In this document: piece after piece, positions 40,379 to 49,176 of the stretch
Position numbering within the stretch: position 1 is the stretch's first letter
How the letters are laid out: each line of letters begins with the position of its first letter
Assembly: GCA_910579395.1 (NCBI GenBank)
Contig: CAJTUC010000009.1
Location: 1 to 64,000, forward strand
Reading direction: 5' to 3'
Length of the DNA stretch: 64,000 nucleotides
DNA from: an uncultured Lachnospiraceae bacterium
GTDB taxonomy: Bacteria > Bacillota > Clostridia > Lachnospirales > Lachnospiraceae
Position numbers and translations under genes: made by a program
Notes under the pieces: generated by a model
The model's input: the letters and a program-made list of their open reading frames with translations, nothing else
What the model was told of the DNA's origin: nothing
The model's database searches: none

Positions 40379-40434
40379 ATTTGAAATATGTACAGAAACT
40401 GAATAGAGATGCTGAATAAAGAAATGTTATCTCA

Positions 40435-40463
40435 TTGAAATGAAAGAATACCTGTGATATGAT
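40435..40463 (+). promoter_or_regulatory. Promoter in the gap before the 40626 gene
   Basis: TTGAAA (40435-40440) and TATGAT (40458-40463) are 17 bases apart. It would start RNA near 40470, giving a leader of about 155 bases. A second TATAAT at 40603-40608 with TTGGGA 17 bases upstream could serve the gene directly. Confidence 0.55.
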
Positions 40464-40523
40464 GATACTTAATATATGATGTTCATTAAAATATGCAGAG
40501 AAAAGGAAGTACTTATATTCGAC

Positions 40524-40565
40524 ATACAACTATGCGCAAAACACAAGTTTAACGAATAGTTGTAT
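40524..40565 (+). other. Ten-base-pair hairpin, possible small RNA or leader structure
   Basis: ATACAACTAT (40524-40533) pairs perfectly with ATAGTTGTAT (40556-40565) around a 22-base loop, then GGCCTTTTTGGG follows ten bases later. It lies between two promoter-like sequences. Confidence 0.4.
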
Positions 40566-40625
40566 CTGGAACGGCCTTTTTGGGATTGTTTTTGAAAACG
40601 AATATAATACACAAGGTTCATACAT

Positions 40626-41696
40626 ATGAAAAACAATACACACAAATCGGATGATTCCAGACAATTTCTATTTCGCTTCCTTTATGGCGATGGTTTGAAA
40701 ATCGACCCCAATTTGAACGCTGAAGAACGAAAAAAATATGTAAGGGAACGAATCAAAAAAATATGGATATATAATGGATTCTTATTCCTGTTTGTCATCT
40801 TTTTTTCTGAAATACAGGATAATTTTTCCCAGGATCGGTCATATTTCATTATACTTCTCATATTCATTGCATCTATTTTCATCGTACTTGGTTCGATAGA
40901 TTGCATAAAACTGTTAATAAGAAATCATAAAATAGATAATATGCAGGCGTCTATTCAGACGAAAAACAATGACAAAACAAAAGCTTCAAATACGTCGAAC
41001 GATAATCAGCCTGCGGCCACTGGGCATTTTGAACAGGCATTTTACAGACAACTTGGAGAAGCCCGCGAACAAGACCCACTAATTGGCGCAAAGACAGGCG
41101 CTGAAGACATTTGGAATATGCTCATAAAAGCATTTACAGAGCCTGATGGAAGGATTAACGCGAAAGCGGTTCTTCTATGGGCAAGCGGCCTTGCGGGGTT
41201 TGTGTGTCAGGTCTCTGCATGGGAAAAAGCCAGATTAGATGGAAAAAGCCCGGAATTATTTTCAGTTCAGACAAAAGATGGTAAAAACTTTTATATGGGA
41301 GAAAGCATAAACAACCCCCTGCTCTCCGACCAGAACTCTATATGGAATCTGGCTGCAGGTATTTGTCAGAAGCTCGAACCGTCAAGACCTTTGCCGAATA
41401 TTAAGGAACTTGTGAAGCAATCTGTTGATATGATAGGCAATGAAAATTATAAAATGTGGAATGAAATCAATCCTGAGCAGATGGTAAAGGAATATGGGGA
41501 TTTTTGGAAACTGATCAAAAATAAAGTAGCTGATTATTGTAAGAGTCCTGACGAATGGCCTCTTCTTTTCGGACTTGTTCTGCAGAAAGCGCTTCAAATG
41601 ACGGTAAAGGTGACGCCCCCAGAACAGAATTGTTTGGAAATGGCGATGGAGAACGCCCTCTTTACCTCCAAAATGGATATCATAGAAGAATTGTGA
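40626..41696 (+). CDS. Membrane-anchored protein of unknown function
   Basis: A 356-residue protein. Residues 1-45 are polar, two hydrophobic helices follow at about 47-62 and 71-97, then a 40-residue polar linker rich in Asn, Thr and Lys. Residues about 140-356 form a globular domain beginning DPLIGAKTGAEDIWNMLIKAF, with ASGLAGFVCQVSAWE and TKDGKNFYMGES. I recognise no catalytic signature. Its codon use is like its neighbours. It ends 16 bases from a convergent small gene. Confidence 0.75.
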   Translation: MKNNTHKSDDSRQFLFRFLYGDGLKIDPNLNAEERKKYVRERIKKIWIYNGFLFLFVIFFSEIQDNFSQDRSYFIILLIFIASIFIVLGSIDCIKLLIRNHKIDNMQASIQTKNNDKTKASNTSNDNQPAATGHFEQAFYRQLGEAREQDPLIGAKTGAEDIWNMLIKAFTEPDGRINAKAVLLWASGLAGFVCQVSAWEKARLDGKSPELFSVQTKDGKNFYMGESINNPLLSDQNSIWNLAAGICQKLEPSRPLPNIKELVKQSVDMIGNENYKMWNEINPEQMVKEYGDFWKLIKNKVADYCKSPDEWPLLFGLVLQKALQMTVKVTPPEQNCLEMAMENALFTSKMDIIEEL

Positions 41697-41719
41697 AAAT
41701 AAAAACTATTTTTATTTTT
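41695..41719. terminator. AT-only bidirectional terminator between convergent genes
   Basis: AAAATAAAAA pairs with TTTTTATTTT around CTA. It overlaps the stop region of the minus-strand gene ending at 41712. Confidence 0.5.
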
Positions 41720-41960
41720 CTCGATAATCTTCGGAACTGTTGTATTTTGTTACATATTTTCTATAGTGCTCTGATTTGTTTTGCTGCAGCCTTGTTTTAT
41801 CCGCCACCTGCCGCTTTGCAATCAGGTGCTGATAATTGTCATGAAAATCCTGAACAGAGTCTATATTCTTGGTTTTTTCCCTATTCTTTTTTAATTTTGT
41901 AATTGTGTATATATATACAATTACAACAAACAGGACCAGCAATATGAATACTTTGATCAT
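41712..41960 (-). CDS. Small single-pass membrane protein of unknown function
   Basis: An 82-residue protein. The hydrophobic helix VFILLVLFVVIVYIYTI is at residues 4-20 and the rest is a basic polar tail (LKKNREKTKNIDSVQDFHDNY). GGAGG lies nine bases upstream, which supports it as a real gene. It follows dtd by 27 bases on the minus strand, so the two are probably cotranscribed. Confidence 0.65.
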   Translation of the reverse strand: MIKVFILLVLFVVIVYIYTITKLKKNREKTKNIDSVQDFHDNYQHLIAKRQVADKTRLQQNKSEHYRKYVTKYNSSEDYREK

Positions 41961-41987
41961 AAAGGGCAGCCTCCGTTTTTTCTCAAT

Positions 41988-42434
41988 TTATATCTCATCC
42001 GAATCAAGCATAATGGTAAAAGGTCCGTCATTGATAAGGGAGATTTTCATGTCGGCGCCAAATGCTCCCTGCTGTACGTTTGAGATAGTTTCCCTGCATT
42101 TTGCGATGATATATTCATATAGGGCATTAGCCATATCCGGTTTTCCCGCATTGATGAAAGAAGGCCGGTTTCCATGCCGGCAATCGGCATAGAGCGTAAA
42201 TTGTGATATCAATAACAGGCTGCCATTTACGGCATCCAGATTTAAATTCGTTTTTCCTTCCGCATCTTCAAAAATACGAAGATTTAACAATTTATGAACC
42301 ATTTTGTCCGCAATTTCCTGTGTGTCATTCTGGCTGACTCCGATAAAGACCAGAAAACCTTTTTGAATCTGCCCGATGACTTCTGAATCGACCCTCACTT
42401 TTGCTTCTGTGACACGCTGTATTAAGAATTTCAT
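41988..42434 (-). CDS. dtd: D-aminoacyl-tRNA deacylase
   Basis: A 148-residue protein that removes D-amino acids and glycine from mischarged tRNA. It shows the start MKFLIQRVTEAKV, the catalytic-site motif LLISQFTLYADCRHGNRPSF and the cross-subunit motif GAFGADMKISLINDGPFT. ATG 42434 gives the usual N-terminus; an in-frame GTG at 42443 is the alternative. Confidence 0.94.
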   Translation of the reverse strand: MKFLIQRVTEAKVRVDSEVIGQIQKGFLVFIGVSQNDTQEIADKMVHKLLNLRIFEDAEGKTNLNLDAVNGSLLLISQFTLYADCRHGNRPSFINAGKPDMANALYEYIIAKCRETISNVQQGAFGADMKISLINDGPFTIMLDSDEI

Positions 42435-42450
42435 GATTACCACTGCTCTC

Positions 42451-43776
42451 CTATTTCTTTTTTGGAAGCTTTTCTTTCAAAATATCTTTGAGATCTTTTT
42501 CTTCTCCGTTCTGGGATTTCTTTTTCTTTTTTTCAGGAACATATTCCACAAAAGAATTTTCTTCAGTAATGGAACCGACCATTAGATATGGCTGTGTTTC
42601 TGTAGGAAGATCTTTTTTAGCAAGCTGTCTGTTGACAAGCGCCCTAAAGCCCGCGTACAGAACTGCAAAAATCGGAACACCAACGACCATACCGAGAATA
42701 CCGAATAATCCACCGAAAATTGTGATGGAAAAGATGACCCAGAAACCGGACAATCCTGTGGAATCACCTAAAATCTTAGGCCCTAATATATTACCGTCAA
42801 ACTGCTGAATGACTAAAATTAGAATGACAAAATACAGGCATTGCAACGGATTGACCATTAAAATCAGCAAGGCGCTCGGAATCGCTCCGAGCCAGGGGCC
42901 AAAGAACGGAATAATATTGGTCACACTGATGATGACGCTGACCAGTATTGCATATGGTGTACCGATAATGCTCGTGCAGGCAAAGCAGATAATGCCGATA
43001 ATGATCGAATCTACAATCTTGCCGCTGATGAAGCCGCCAAAAGTGGCATGGATAAAGCGGACATTCGATATGACCTGATTCGCGGTTGGCTGGTCAAAAA
43101 AAGCATAAACAATTTTTTTGGCTTGGCCGGCAAAAGTTTCTTTACTGCCAAGTATATAAATAGAAATAATAAAACCGATAATAAAATTCCACATGGCTTT
43201 AAAAAAACCGATCACTCCAGTAGATAAAGAAATCAGCAGTGCATTGACCTTCGGCAGTACTGTTGTATTTAAAAAATCTGTCAGCATTGTTGAGGATTTA
43301 TTGAACAGATCATTGAAAATCCCTTCCAGTTCCGGATTATTTTCCAGAAGGCCGGCCGCCCAGGATGCCAGATTGCTGACATACATAGGAAATTGGAAAA
43401 TAATGCTCTGAATGCTTCGGATCAGTTCAGGAATGATCAGAGAAAAAAATTCGTATGCAACGACAAAAATGACAACAAGCGTAATTAAGATGGAAAATCC
43501 GCGAATCCGCTTATTACTCTTCTTCGTCATAGGAACTTTGCTTTTTTCATAAAGGGGCCTTACGATTTTGCGCTCAATCGTATTCAGAACCGGTGTGATC
43601 AGATAAGCCAGAACCAGGCCGTCTATGATCGGCATGGAAATTTTGATAAAAGAGTCGACTGCCGCTGACAAGTTCTCGTTATGAAAAAGTATATAATAGA
43701 AAAGGATTCCCGCTATAATAGAAAAGGCTCCAGCCAATCCCCAATATAAATATTTTTTGTTAAATCTGAATTTCAT
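42451..43776 (-). CDS. AI-2E family transporter (PerM/YdiK type)
   Basis: A 441-residue protein with seven or eight hydrophobic segments, an extracellular segment at about 130-190, and the family motif NIIPFFGPWLGAIPSALL followed by ILGPKILGDSTGLSGFWVI. Some members export AI-2 or drive sodium/proton exchange; the substrate here is unknown. The C-terminal 45 residues are a Lys/Glu-rich cytoplasmic tail. It is divergent from ttcA and followed by dtd after 16 bases. Confidence 0.88.
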   Translation of the reverse strand: MKFRFNKKYLYWGLAGAFSIIAGILFYYILFHNENLSAAVDSFIKISMPIIDGLVLAYLITPVLNTIERKIVRPLYEKSKVPMTKKSNKRIRGFSILITLVVIFVVAYEFFSLIIPELIRSIQSIIFQFPMYVSNLASWAAGLLENNPELEGIFNDLFNKSSTMLTDFLNTTVLPKVNALLISLSTGVIGFFKAMWNFIIGFIISIYILGSKETFAGQAKKIVYAFFDQPTANQVISNVRFIHATFGGFISGKIVDSIIIGIICFACTSIIGTPYAILVSVIISVTNIIPFFGPWLGAIPSALLILMVNPLQCLYFVILILVIQQFDGNILGPKILGDSTGLSGFWVIFSITIFGGLFGILGMVVGVPIFAVLYAGFRALVNRQLAKKDLPTETQPYLMVGSITEENSFVEYVPEKKKKKSQNGEEKDLKDILKEKLPKKK

Positions 43777-43870
43777 TTATATAACGATGCCTCCTATATA
43801 GTCTCCAGACAGGTGCATATTCTGACCAACTATTTTTAGTATATCATTTTTTTAATGATCTGTATTGTTT

Positions 43871-43920
43871 TTCTGCTATTTTTCTAAATTTTTTTTGAAA
43901 AATCATATAAAAAAGCAGAA
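43871..43920. repeat. AT-rich nested inverted repeat upstream of ttcA-xer (dif-like at most)
   Basis: ATTTTTC (43878-43884) faces GAAAAAT (43897-43903) with a 12-base T-rich centre, and outer arms TTCTGCT (43871-43877) and AGCAGAA (43914-43920) flank it. The arms resemble those of the streptococcal difSL site only loosely. It may simply be a hairpin between the divergent promoters. Confidence 0.4.
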
Positions 43921-43959
43921 ATTCCAGGTATAATAGGTTGAGAAAGGCAGGGAGTTACT

Positions 43960-44706
43960 ATGAAGTTACAGCAGGTTCTCAGCATTACAAGGAAAGCTGT
44001 GGATGATTATCATATGATTGAAGCTGGAGACAATATTGCGGTAGGGATTTCAGGCGGAAAAGACAGTTTGACACTGCTCCATGCCCTGCATGGTCTCAAA
44101 CGTTTTTATCCGGAACCGTTCACTTTACAGGCTATAACAGTCGATTTGGGATTTCAAAATCTGAATTTAGAAGAAATTACGAAGATGTGTGCCGAATTGG
44201 AAATCCCCTATCATATCGTAAAGACGGATATCGGCAAGATCATCTTTGAGGATAGAAAAGAAAGCAATCCCTGTTCTCTTTGCGCAAAGATGCGGAAAGG
44301 TGCGCTGAACGATGCCATAAAGAAAGCCGGCTGCAATAAAGTTGCCTATGCACACCACAAAGATGATGTCGTGGAAACGATGCTCATGTCCCTGATTTAT
44401 GAAGGACGATTTCACACGTTCCGTCCGGTAACTTATTTGGACCGCATGGACCTCACCGTAATCAGGCCGCTTATCTATATGAAGGAAGCGGATGTCATTG
44501 GTTTTATACATAAATACGAGTTCCCGGTTGTCAAAAGTCCCTGTCCTGCCGATGGGCATACGAAACGGGAATATGTGAAAGAGCTTCTCCGGGGAATCAA
44601 TCTGGATGCGCCCGGCGTCAAAGAGCGTATGTTCACAGCCATTCAGGGTGGTCTTGAGGAATGGGAAAAAGGAATGTCTCCGGAGAGCGATTCTTCCTTA
44701 TTGTGA
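43960..44706 (+). CDS. ttcA: tRNA 2-thiocytidine biosynthesis protein TtcA-like
   Basis: A 248-residue PP-loop ATPase. The ATP motif is SGGKDS (about 30-35). Two Cys of the cluster site are in NPCSLCAKMRKG and the third is in SPCPAD, which fits the [4Fe-4S]-dependent TtcA family that thiolates cytidine 32 of tRNA. TATAAT at 43929-43934 and the segment GGTTGAGAAAGGCAGG (element-like tail) precede the start. The recombinase gene follows 20 bases downstream. Confidence 0.88.
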   Translation: MKLQQVLSITRKAVDDYHMIEAGDNIAVGISGGKDSLTLLHALHGLKRFYPEPFTLQAITVDLGFQNLNLEEITKMCAELEIPYHIVKTDIGKIIFEDRKESNPCSLCAKMRKGALNDAIKKAGCNKVAYAHHKDDVVETMLMSLIYEGRFHTFRPVTYLDRMDLTVIRPLIYMKEADVIGFIHKYEFPVVKSPCPADGHTKREYVKELLRGINLDAPGVKERMFTAIQGGLEEWEKGMSPESDSSLL

Positions 44707-44726
44707 ATGATAGAAAGGTGTTATTT

Positions 44727-45806
44727 ATGGACAGTAAGAATAATAATAATTACCATGACCAGCAGAATATCAATAACATTCAGAAGATGCGGGCTGTATT
44801 GGATACACTTCCGCCCTTCTGCAGGCAGTTTTTCCGTGGAATTACAGAATACACTTCCGCTAGGACGAGACTTGCCTATGCCTATGATATCCGGACTTTT
44901 TTTGAGTATCTGCATGACCGTAATTCCTATTGTGCCAAGATGGACATTACAGAATTTCCACTTTCCATACTGGAACAGGTCACAAGGGAAGATATTGAGG
45001 AATATCTGGAATACTTGTCTTATTATGAAAAGGACGATAAGATTTACACGAATGATGAACGGGGTAAAAAGCGAAAGCTGGCGGCTTTAAGAAGCTTCTA
45101 TTCTTACTTTTTTGAGGCGGAACTGATTCAGAAGAATCCTGCAGTACTCGTTCCGCTTCCCAAACTGCATGAAAAAGAAATCGTTCGGCTGGATGCCGAT
45201 GAAGTGGCGATTTTATTGGATCAGGTCGAGGACGGAACCAACTTGACGAAGGCCCAGCAGCGTTTTCATCAAGTGACCAAAACGAGGGATATTGCACTTC
45301 TGACGCTTTTACTCGGCACAGGGATTCGTGTATCGGAATGCGTCGGCCTGGATCTGGAAGATGTCGATTTTAAGAACAACGGCATTAAAATACGACGGAA
45401 AGGCGGTTATGAGGCTGTTATTTATTTCGGTGATGAAGTTGAAGAGGCTTTAACAGATTATTTGGAGGAAAGGCATCATATCATTCCCCAGACAGGCCAT
45501 GAACACGCACTCTTCCTTTCCATGCAGCAGCGCAGAATGTCCGTCCGGGCAGTAGAAAACATGGTAAAAAAATATGCTTCTACCGTTACGAGTTTAAAAA
45601 AGATCACACCGCATAAGCTGCGCAGTACCTATGGCACTTCTCTTTACCGGGAAACAGGCGATATTTATCTGGTGGCGGATGTGCTCGGTCATAAAGACGT
45701 CAATACGACCAAAAAGCACTATGCGGCGCTGGAAGATGAAAGAAGACGTTCAGCGGCTGATAAAGTAAGGCTTCGCGAAAATACAAGACGCGGGAAGAAT
45801 TCCTGA
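44727..45806 (+). CDS. Tyrosine recombinase, XerS-like
   Basis: A 359-residue integrase-family protein. The catalytic set is complete: Arg201 (GTGIRVSE), Lys225 (RRKGG), His296 and Arg299 (HKLR), His322 (LGHKD) and nucleophile Tyr332. The length and the N-terminal pattern (LPPFCRQFFRGITEYTSARTRLAYAYDIRTFFEYL) resemble streptococcal XerS (about 356) more than XerC/XerD (about 300), suggesting chromosome-dimer resolution by a single recombinase. There are no phage or transposon genes nearby. ATG 44727 has AGAAAGGTG upstream. Confidence 0.8.
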   Translation: MDSKNNNNYHDQQNINNIQKMRAVLDTLPPFCRQFFRGITEYTSARTRLAYAYDIRTFFEYLHDRNSYCAKMDITEFPLSILEQVTREDIEEYLEYLSYYEKDDKIYTNDERGKKRKLAALRSFYSYFFEAELIQKNPAVLVPLPKLHEKEIVRLDADEVAILLDQVEDGTNLTKAQQRFHQVTKTRDIALLTLLLGTGIRVSECVGLDLEDVDFKNNGIKIRRKGGYEAVIYFGDEVEEALTDYLEERHHIIPQTGHEHALFLSMQQRRMSVRAVENMVKKYASTVTSLKKITPHKLRSTYGTSLYRETGDIYLVADVLGHKDVNTTKKHYAALEDERRRSAADKVRLRENTRRGKNS

Positions 45807-45844
45807 GAATCCTTTCCGCGTTATAAACTTAAACTTACTGATCT

Positions 45845-46480
45845 TTATTTGCTCCCGTTTGATTCAAAGTCTTCTATATACTGAATCAAAAGCTTAACGG
45901 TTCCGTCTTCTCCAAGAATACCGCTGTTAATTGTCAAATCATAGCTGTCGGCGCGGCCCCATTTCTTGGAAGAATAATAGTTATAATAGCTCTGCCGTTG
46001 TTTATCTTTTTTGATCATCATATCTCTTGCTTTTTGCTCTGTCGTAACATCTCCGTGTTTTTCCATAATATGCTTAATCCTGCTTTTTTCATCCGCATGG
46101 ATAAAAACATGCAGGCAGTTCTTGTATTCGCTCAAAGCATAATCCGCACATCTTCCAACGATAACACAGGGACCCTCATCTGCAATTTTCTTGATCGTAT
46201 CGAATTGTGCCAAGAATACTTTGTGGCTGATTGGCATATCTACAAAAGCAGAGGAATTATATCCAAAAGAATAAGTATCCATTACGAGATTATAGAGAAA
46301 AGAATTGGTCGGCCGCTCATCGTGATTGTGCATCATTTCTTCACAAAATCCACTCTCCTTCGCGGTCCTTGTTAAAAGTTCCTTATCATAATATTTGATA
46401 CCGAAATGTTTCGCCAGCTTTTCCCCAATCTCGCGCCCACCGGAACCAAATTGTCTGCCGATTGTAATTATAGTGTTCAT
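45845..46480 (-). CDS. Cytidylate kinase-like family protein
   Basis: A 211-residue P-loop kinase: ITIGRQFGSGGREIGEKLA is the nucleotide-binding loop (a variant of the CMP-kinase GxxxxGK), with CVIVGRCADY and DEKSRIKHIM following. The family is common in Clostridia and its substrate is unknown; true Cmk usually reads IAIDGPAGAGKS, so this is a paralogue. A terminator-type hairpin and a composite hairpin element lie upstream, so it has its own promoter in 46481-46590. Confidence 0.85.
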   Translation of the reverse strand: MNTIITIGRQFGSGGREIGEKLAKHFGIKYYDKELLTRTAKESGFCEEMMHNHDERPTNSFLYNLVMDTYSFGYNSSAFVDMPISHKVFLAQFDTIKKIADEGPCVIVGRCADYALSEYKNCLHVFIHADEKSRIKHIMEKHGDVTTEQKARDMMIKKDKQRQSYYNYYSSKKWGRADSYDLTINSGILGEDGTVKLLIQYIEDFESNGSK

Positions 46481-46597
46481 ACGCTATACCTCCTTTTACA
46501 TTATGTTATAATCTATTATATACATTTTTCCTATAAAAAGCAATTATTTTTAAAAATTATTATACAAAATACACAGATACACAAAATACAACAAAAA

Positions 46598-46620
46598 AGC
46601 AGATGCAATTCACATCTGCT
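46598..46620 (-). terminator. Intrinsic terminator (minus strand) downstream of cstA
   Basis: On the minus strand AGCAGATG pairs with CATCTGCT around a short loop and is followed by TTTTTTG. It lies about 115 bases after the cstA stop, beyond the composite hairpin element. Confidence 0.85.
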
Positions 46621-46643
46621 CTCTCTGATATATTTATTTATGA

Positions 46644-46731
46644 AGAAGGTCTCTGCAAGAGACCTTCTTTGGGGAATGACTTAGATTAGCTTAGGCATCG
46701 ACCTTTGATGCCGTAGGAAATCTTCATTCCC
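46644..46731 (-). repeat. Type 2 composite hairpin after cstA
   Basis: In gene direction, a long stem runs from GGGAATGAAGATTTCC to its partner ending AATCTAAGTCATTCCC with inner GGCATC/GATGCC pairing (46672-46731), then a second stem AGAAGGTCTC/GAGACCTTCT (46644-46668). The outer GGAATGA..TCATTCC and inner CTAAG are shared with the copy after the HlyD-like gene. Confidence 0.7.
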
Positions 46732-46734
46732 TTT

Positions 46735-48387
46735 TTATTTTTCTTTTCCCCACAAAACTTTACCGCCGTCAATGAGCAGAATAACTGCAAGGATTACAAT
46801 CGGAACGATGATGACATCCTGCAAAATATTTGTGAAGGTTGCCGTACCATCGAGCCCGCCGGCAATCAAAGCGGTCAGATTGTTCTTAAAGGAGAAGATC
46901 AGGGATACGATGGTCGCACATGACATAAAGATAATCGGAATGTGCAGCATCTTGTTGTTTCTGCCCTGCCTCTTTAAATATGTACCGATTGCAAGGAAAG
47001 CCGGTACTGCTACTAACTGGTTACATGCACCGAACAGCGGCCATACTTTCGCATAACCTGCCAGACAGAGTGCAAAACCGCATAATGCTGTAATAACTGT
47101 AGCGACATACATATTTTCGAGTTTCATCTTTTTGCCGACTTCGGTGCCGGCGAACAATTCCTGGAACATGAAACGGCCAAGTCTTGTAGCGGTATCCAGA
47201 GATGTCAGACAGAAGCAGGATACTGCAAGCGCAATGATCGTATAGGTTGCAGAAACCGCACCTTCTGAAAAACCGAGTGTCGCAAAGAAGCCGGAAATTG
47301 CCGATGCAAATACAACGGTCGGAGATGCGTAACCTGCAGCTGCGAACTGTCCATCTGATGTCAATGTCGCTACTGCAATCAGAGAAATCACCGCGAGCAC
47401 ACACTCAATCAACATGGAACCATAGCCGACCAGAAGCGCATCTTTTTCATTATCAAGCTGTTTGGATGTCGTACCGGAACCGATCAGAGAGTGGAAACCG
47501 GAAATCGCACCACAGGCAATCGTAATGAACAGTGTCGGGAACAAATAATTGTTTCCAACATGGAAACCGATATATGCCGGAATCTGAATCGCCGGATGTG
47601 CTCCGAAAATACCAATAACAGCCGCAATAATCATAAAGTAAAGCAGGAATGAACTTAAATAGTCTCTTGGCTGCAGTAAAATCCATACCGGTGTTACGGA
47701 TGCGATCATAATATAAACGAATACGAGAATAATCCAGAATGTCTTGGGCAGTTCAATCGGGAATGCAAGACCGATTGCAACACAAACCGCAAGCAGGATA
47801 ACGCCGACAATAGATGCAACGACCATCGGTGCATTTTTCCTGTATACAGCAAAACCAAATCCAATCGCGAGTACGATGAATAACATGGATGCCGTAGCAA
47901 CGGAACCGTTTGCCGCGCTTCCCGTAAAGGAGTTCGCAACGATATCCGCAAAAGCGGCGATAACGAGCAGCAATACGAGCCATGCAAATACGGTAAAGAG
48001 CACTCTGCTCTTATGCCCGATATTCTCTTCGATAACTTCACCAAGAGATTTACCCTCATGGCGAATCGATACGAAGATGGAACCGAAGTCCTGAACAGCG
48101 CCAAAGAAGATACCACCGATCACGATCCATAAGAAACAGGGGAGCCATCCAAAAAATGCTGCCTGAATAGGACCATTGATCGGACCTGCACCGGCAATTG
48201 ATGAAAAATGGTGCCCCATCAGAACCGGAGTTTTGGCAGGACAATAGTCAACACCGTCTTCTAATTCGTGCGCCGGTGTTTTACGATTGGGATCGATACC
48301 CCAAGCCTTAGCCAGATATCTGCCGTATGTAAGATAAGCTGCGACGAAGATAACGATAGCTAACAAGATTAATACTACTGAATTCAC
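46735..48387 (-). CDS. cstA: CstA family carbon starvation / peptide-pyruvate transporter
   Basis: A 550-residue membrane protein with about 16 hydrophobic helices. Family signatures are GHHFSSIAGAGPINGPIQA, the block GAISGFHSLIGSGTTSKQL and SLDTATRLGRF. CstA proteins take up pyruvate or peptides under carbon limitation. The start is GTG with TAGGAGGG seven bases upstream. The usual two-component regulators are not adjacent; an unknown protein gene lies upstream on the same strand. Confidence 0.93.
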   Translation of the reverse strand: MNSVVLILLAIVIFVAAYLTYGRYLAKAWGIDPNRKTPAHELEDGVDYCPAKTPVLMGHHFSSIAGAGPINGPIQAAFFGWLPCFLWIVIGGIFFGAVQDFGSIFVSIRHEGKSLGEVIEENIGHKSRVLFTVFAWLVLLLVIAAFADIVANSFTGSAANGSVATASMLFIVLAIGFGFAVYRKNAPMVVASIVGVILLAVCVAIGLAFPIELPKTFWIILVFVYIMIASVTPVWILLQPRDYLSSFLLYFMIIAAVIGIFGAHPAIQIPAYIGFHVGNNYLFPTLFITIACGAISGFHSLIGSGTTSKQLDNEKDALLVGYGSMLIECVLAVISLIAVATLTSDGQFAAAGYASPTVVFASAISGFFATLGFSEGAVSATYTIIALAVSCFCLTSLDTATRLGRFMFQELFAGTEVGKKMKLENMYVATVITALCGFALCLAGYAKVWPLFGACNQLVAVPAFLAIGTYLKRQGRNNKMLHIPIIFMSCATIVSLIFSFKNNLTALIAGGLDGTATFTNILQDVIIVPIVILAVILLIDGGKVLWGKEK

Positions 48388-48495
48388 ACTAATTCCCTCC
48401 TAAAATATAGTTTGGATTAAAAAATCCCTTATATAAAATAGATTACTCTATCATATAAGCTGTTTTTATATTGTTTATTTCTATGTTGTTTGTTC

Positions 48496-49032
48496 CTATA
48501 CATGTTTTTCTTCCTGAAAAATACGCTGAAAAACTTTTTTGGAACCGCGGCCTGCAAAATTGGTAAGGACCGCTTCGTCTTCCATCGATGCACAGATAAT
48601 ATGTGCCTGCGAAAAACCGCGCATATTAAATTTATAGCCCTTTTCAAATCTGAACTTCCGGATTGCTTTTTGTATCGGCTTGGGAATTTCTTTTTCGGAT
48701 AAAATGGCAATCGTAAGATAACTGTACATATGATTGGGTTCCGGTGCTTCTCCGCCTTTTCTGACGAGGACTGGCTCCATATAGTCCCTGACGATATCGG
48801 ACGCTTCTTTCAGAAGTTCTTCCGTAACCGTATCCGTTTTCATAAAAAGGATATGCTCATAGCAGTCAGAGGACCACATATTCGCTTCTCTGACAAGAAC
48901 ATACTTCTCCGTATGCGAAAAAAAGTATCCATACGCAGGATACTCTTTTCCATGAATAACATATGGCTGATAAATATCGAACGCACTTGAGTATTTTACT
49001 AACAACCTATCCAAATATTCAGCCGTATTCAT
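48496..49032 (-). CDS. Conserved protein of unknown function upstream of cstA
   Basis: A 178-residue soluble protein beginning MNTAEYLDRLLVKYSSAFDIYQPYVIHGKEYPAYGYFFS. It alternates beta-strand and helix patterns, with a basic C-terminal region (KKVFQRIFQEEKHV). No catalytic motif is recognised. ATG 49032 has AAAGGGG upstream; the longer frame to 49110 has no site. Its stop is 108 bases before cstA on the same strand, so it could be linked to carbon-starvation uptake, but this is only position. Confidence 0.75.
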   Translation of the reverse strand: MNTAEYLDRLLVKYSSAFDIYQPYVIHGKEYPAYGYFFSHTEKYVLVREANMWSSDCYEHILFMKTDTVTEELLKEASDIVRDYMEPVLVRKGGEAPEPNHMYSYLTIAILSEKEIPKPIQKAIRKFRFEKGYKFNMRGFSQAHIICASMEDEAVLTNFAGRGSKKVFQRIFQEEKHV

Positions 49033-49176
49033 ACAATACCCCTTTGTATTATTTGTATATTTATGCACATTAACAAAACTTGATTTAGATTTTATCACAT
49101 TTATATTCAAAATACAATCTTCAATTTATAAAAATTTAATGCAATCTTTAGAATTTAAAAAGAATAAAGAAAGATA

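Noticed and set aside
44727..45806. Prophage or transposon integrase marking a mobile element
   Set aside because: No phage, transfer or repeat boundary features surround it; it is cotranscribed with ttcA and looks like a Xer housekeeping recombinase.
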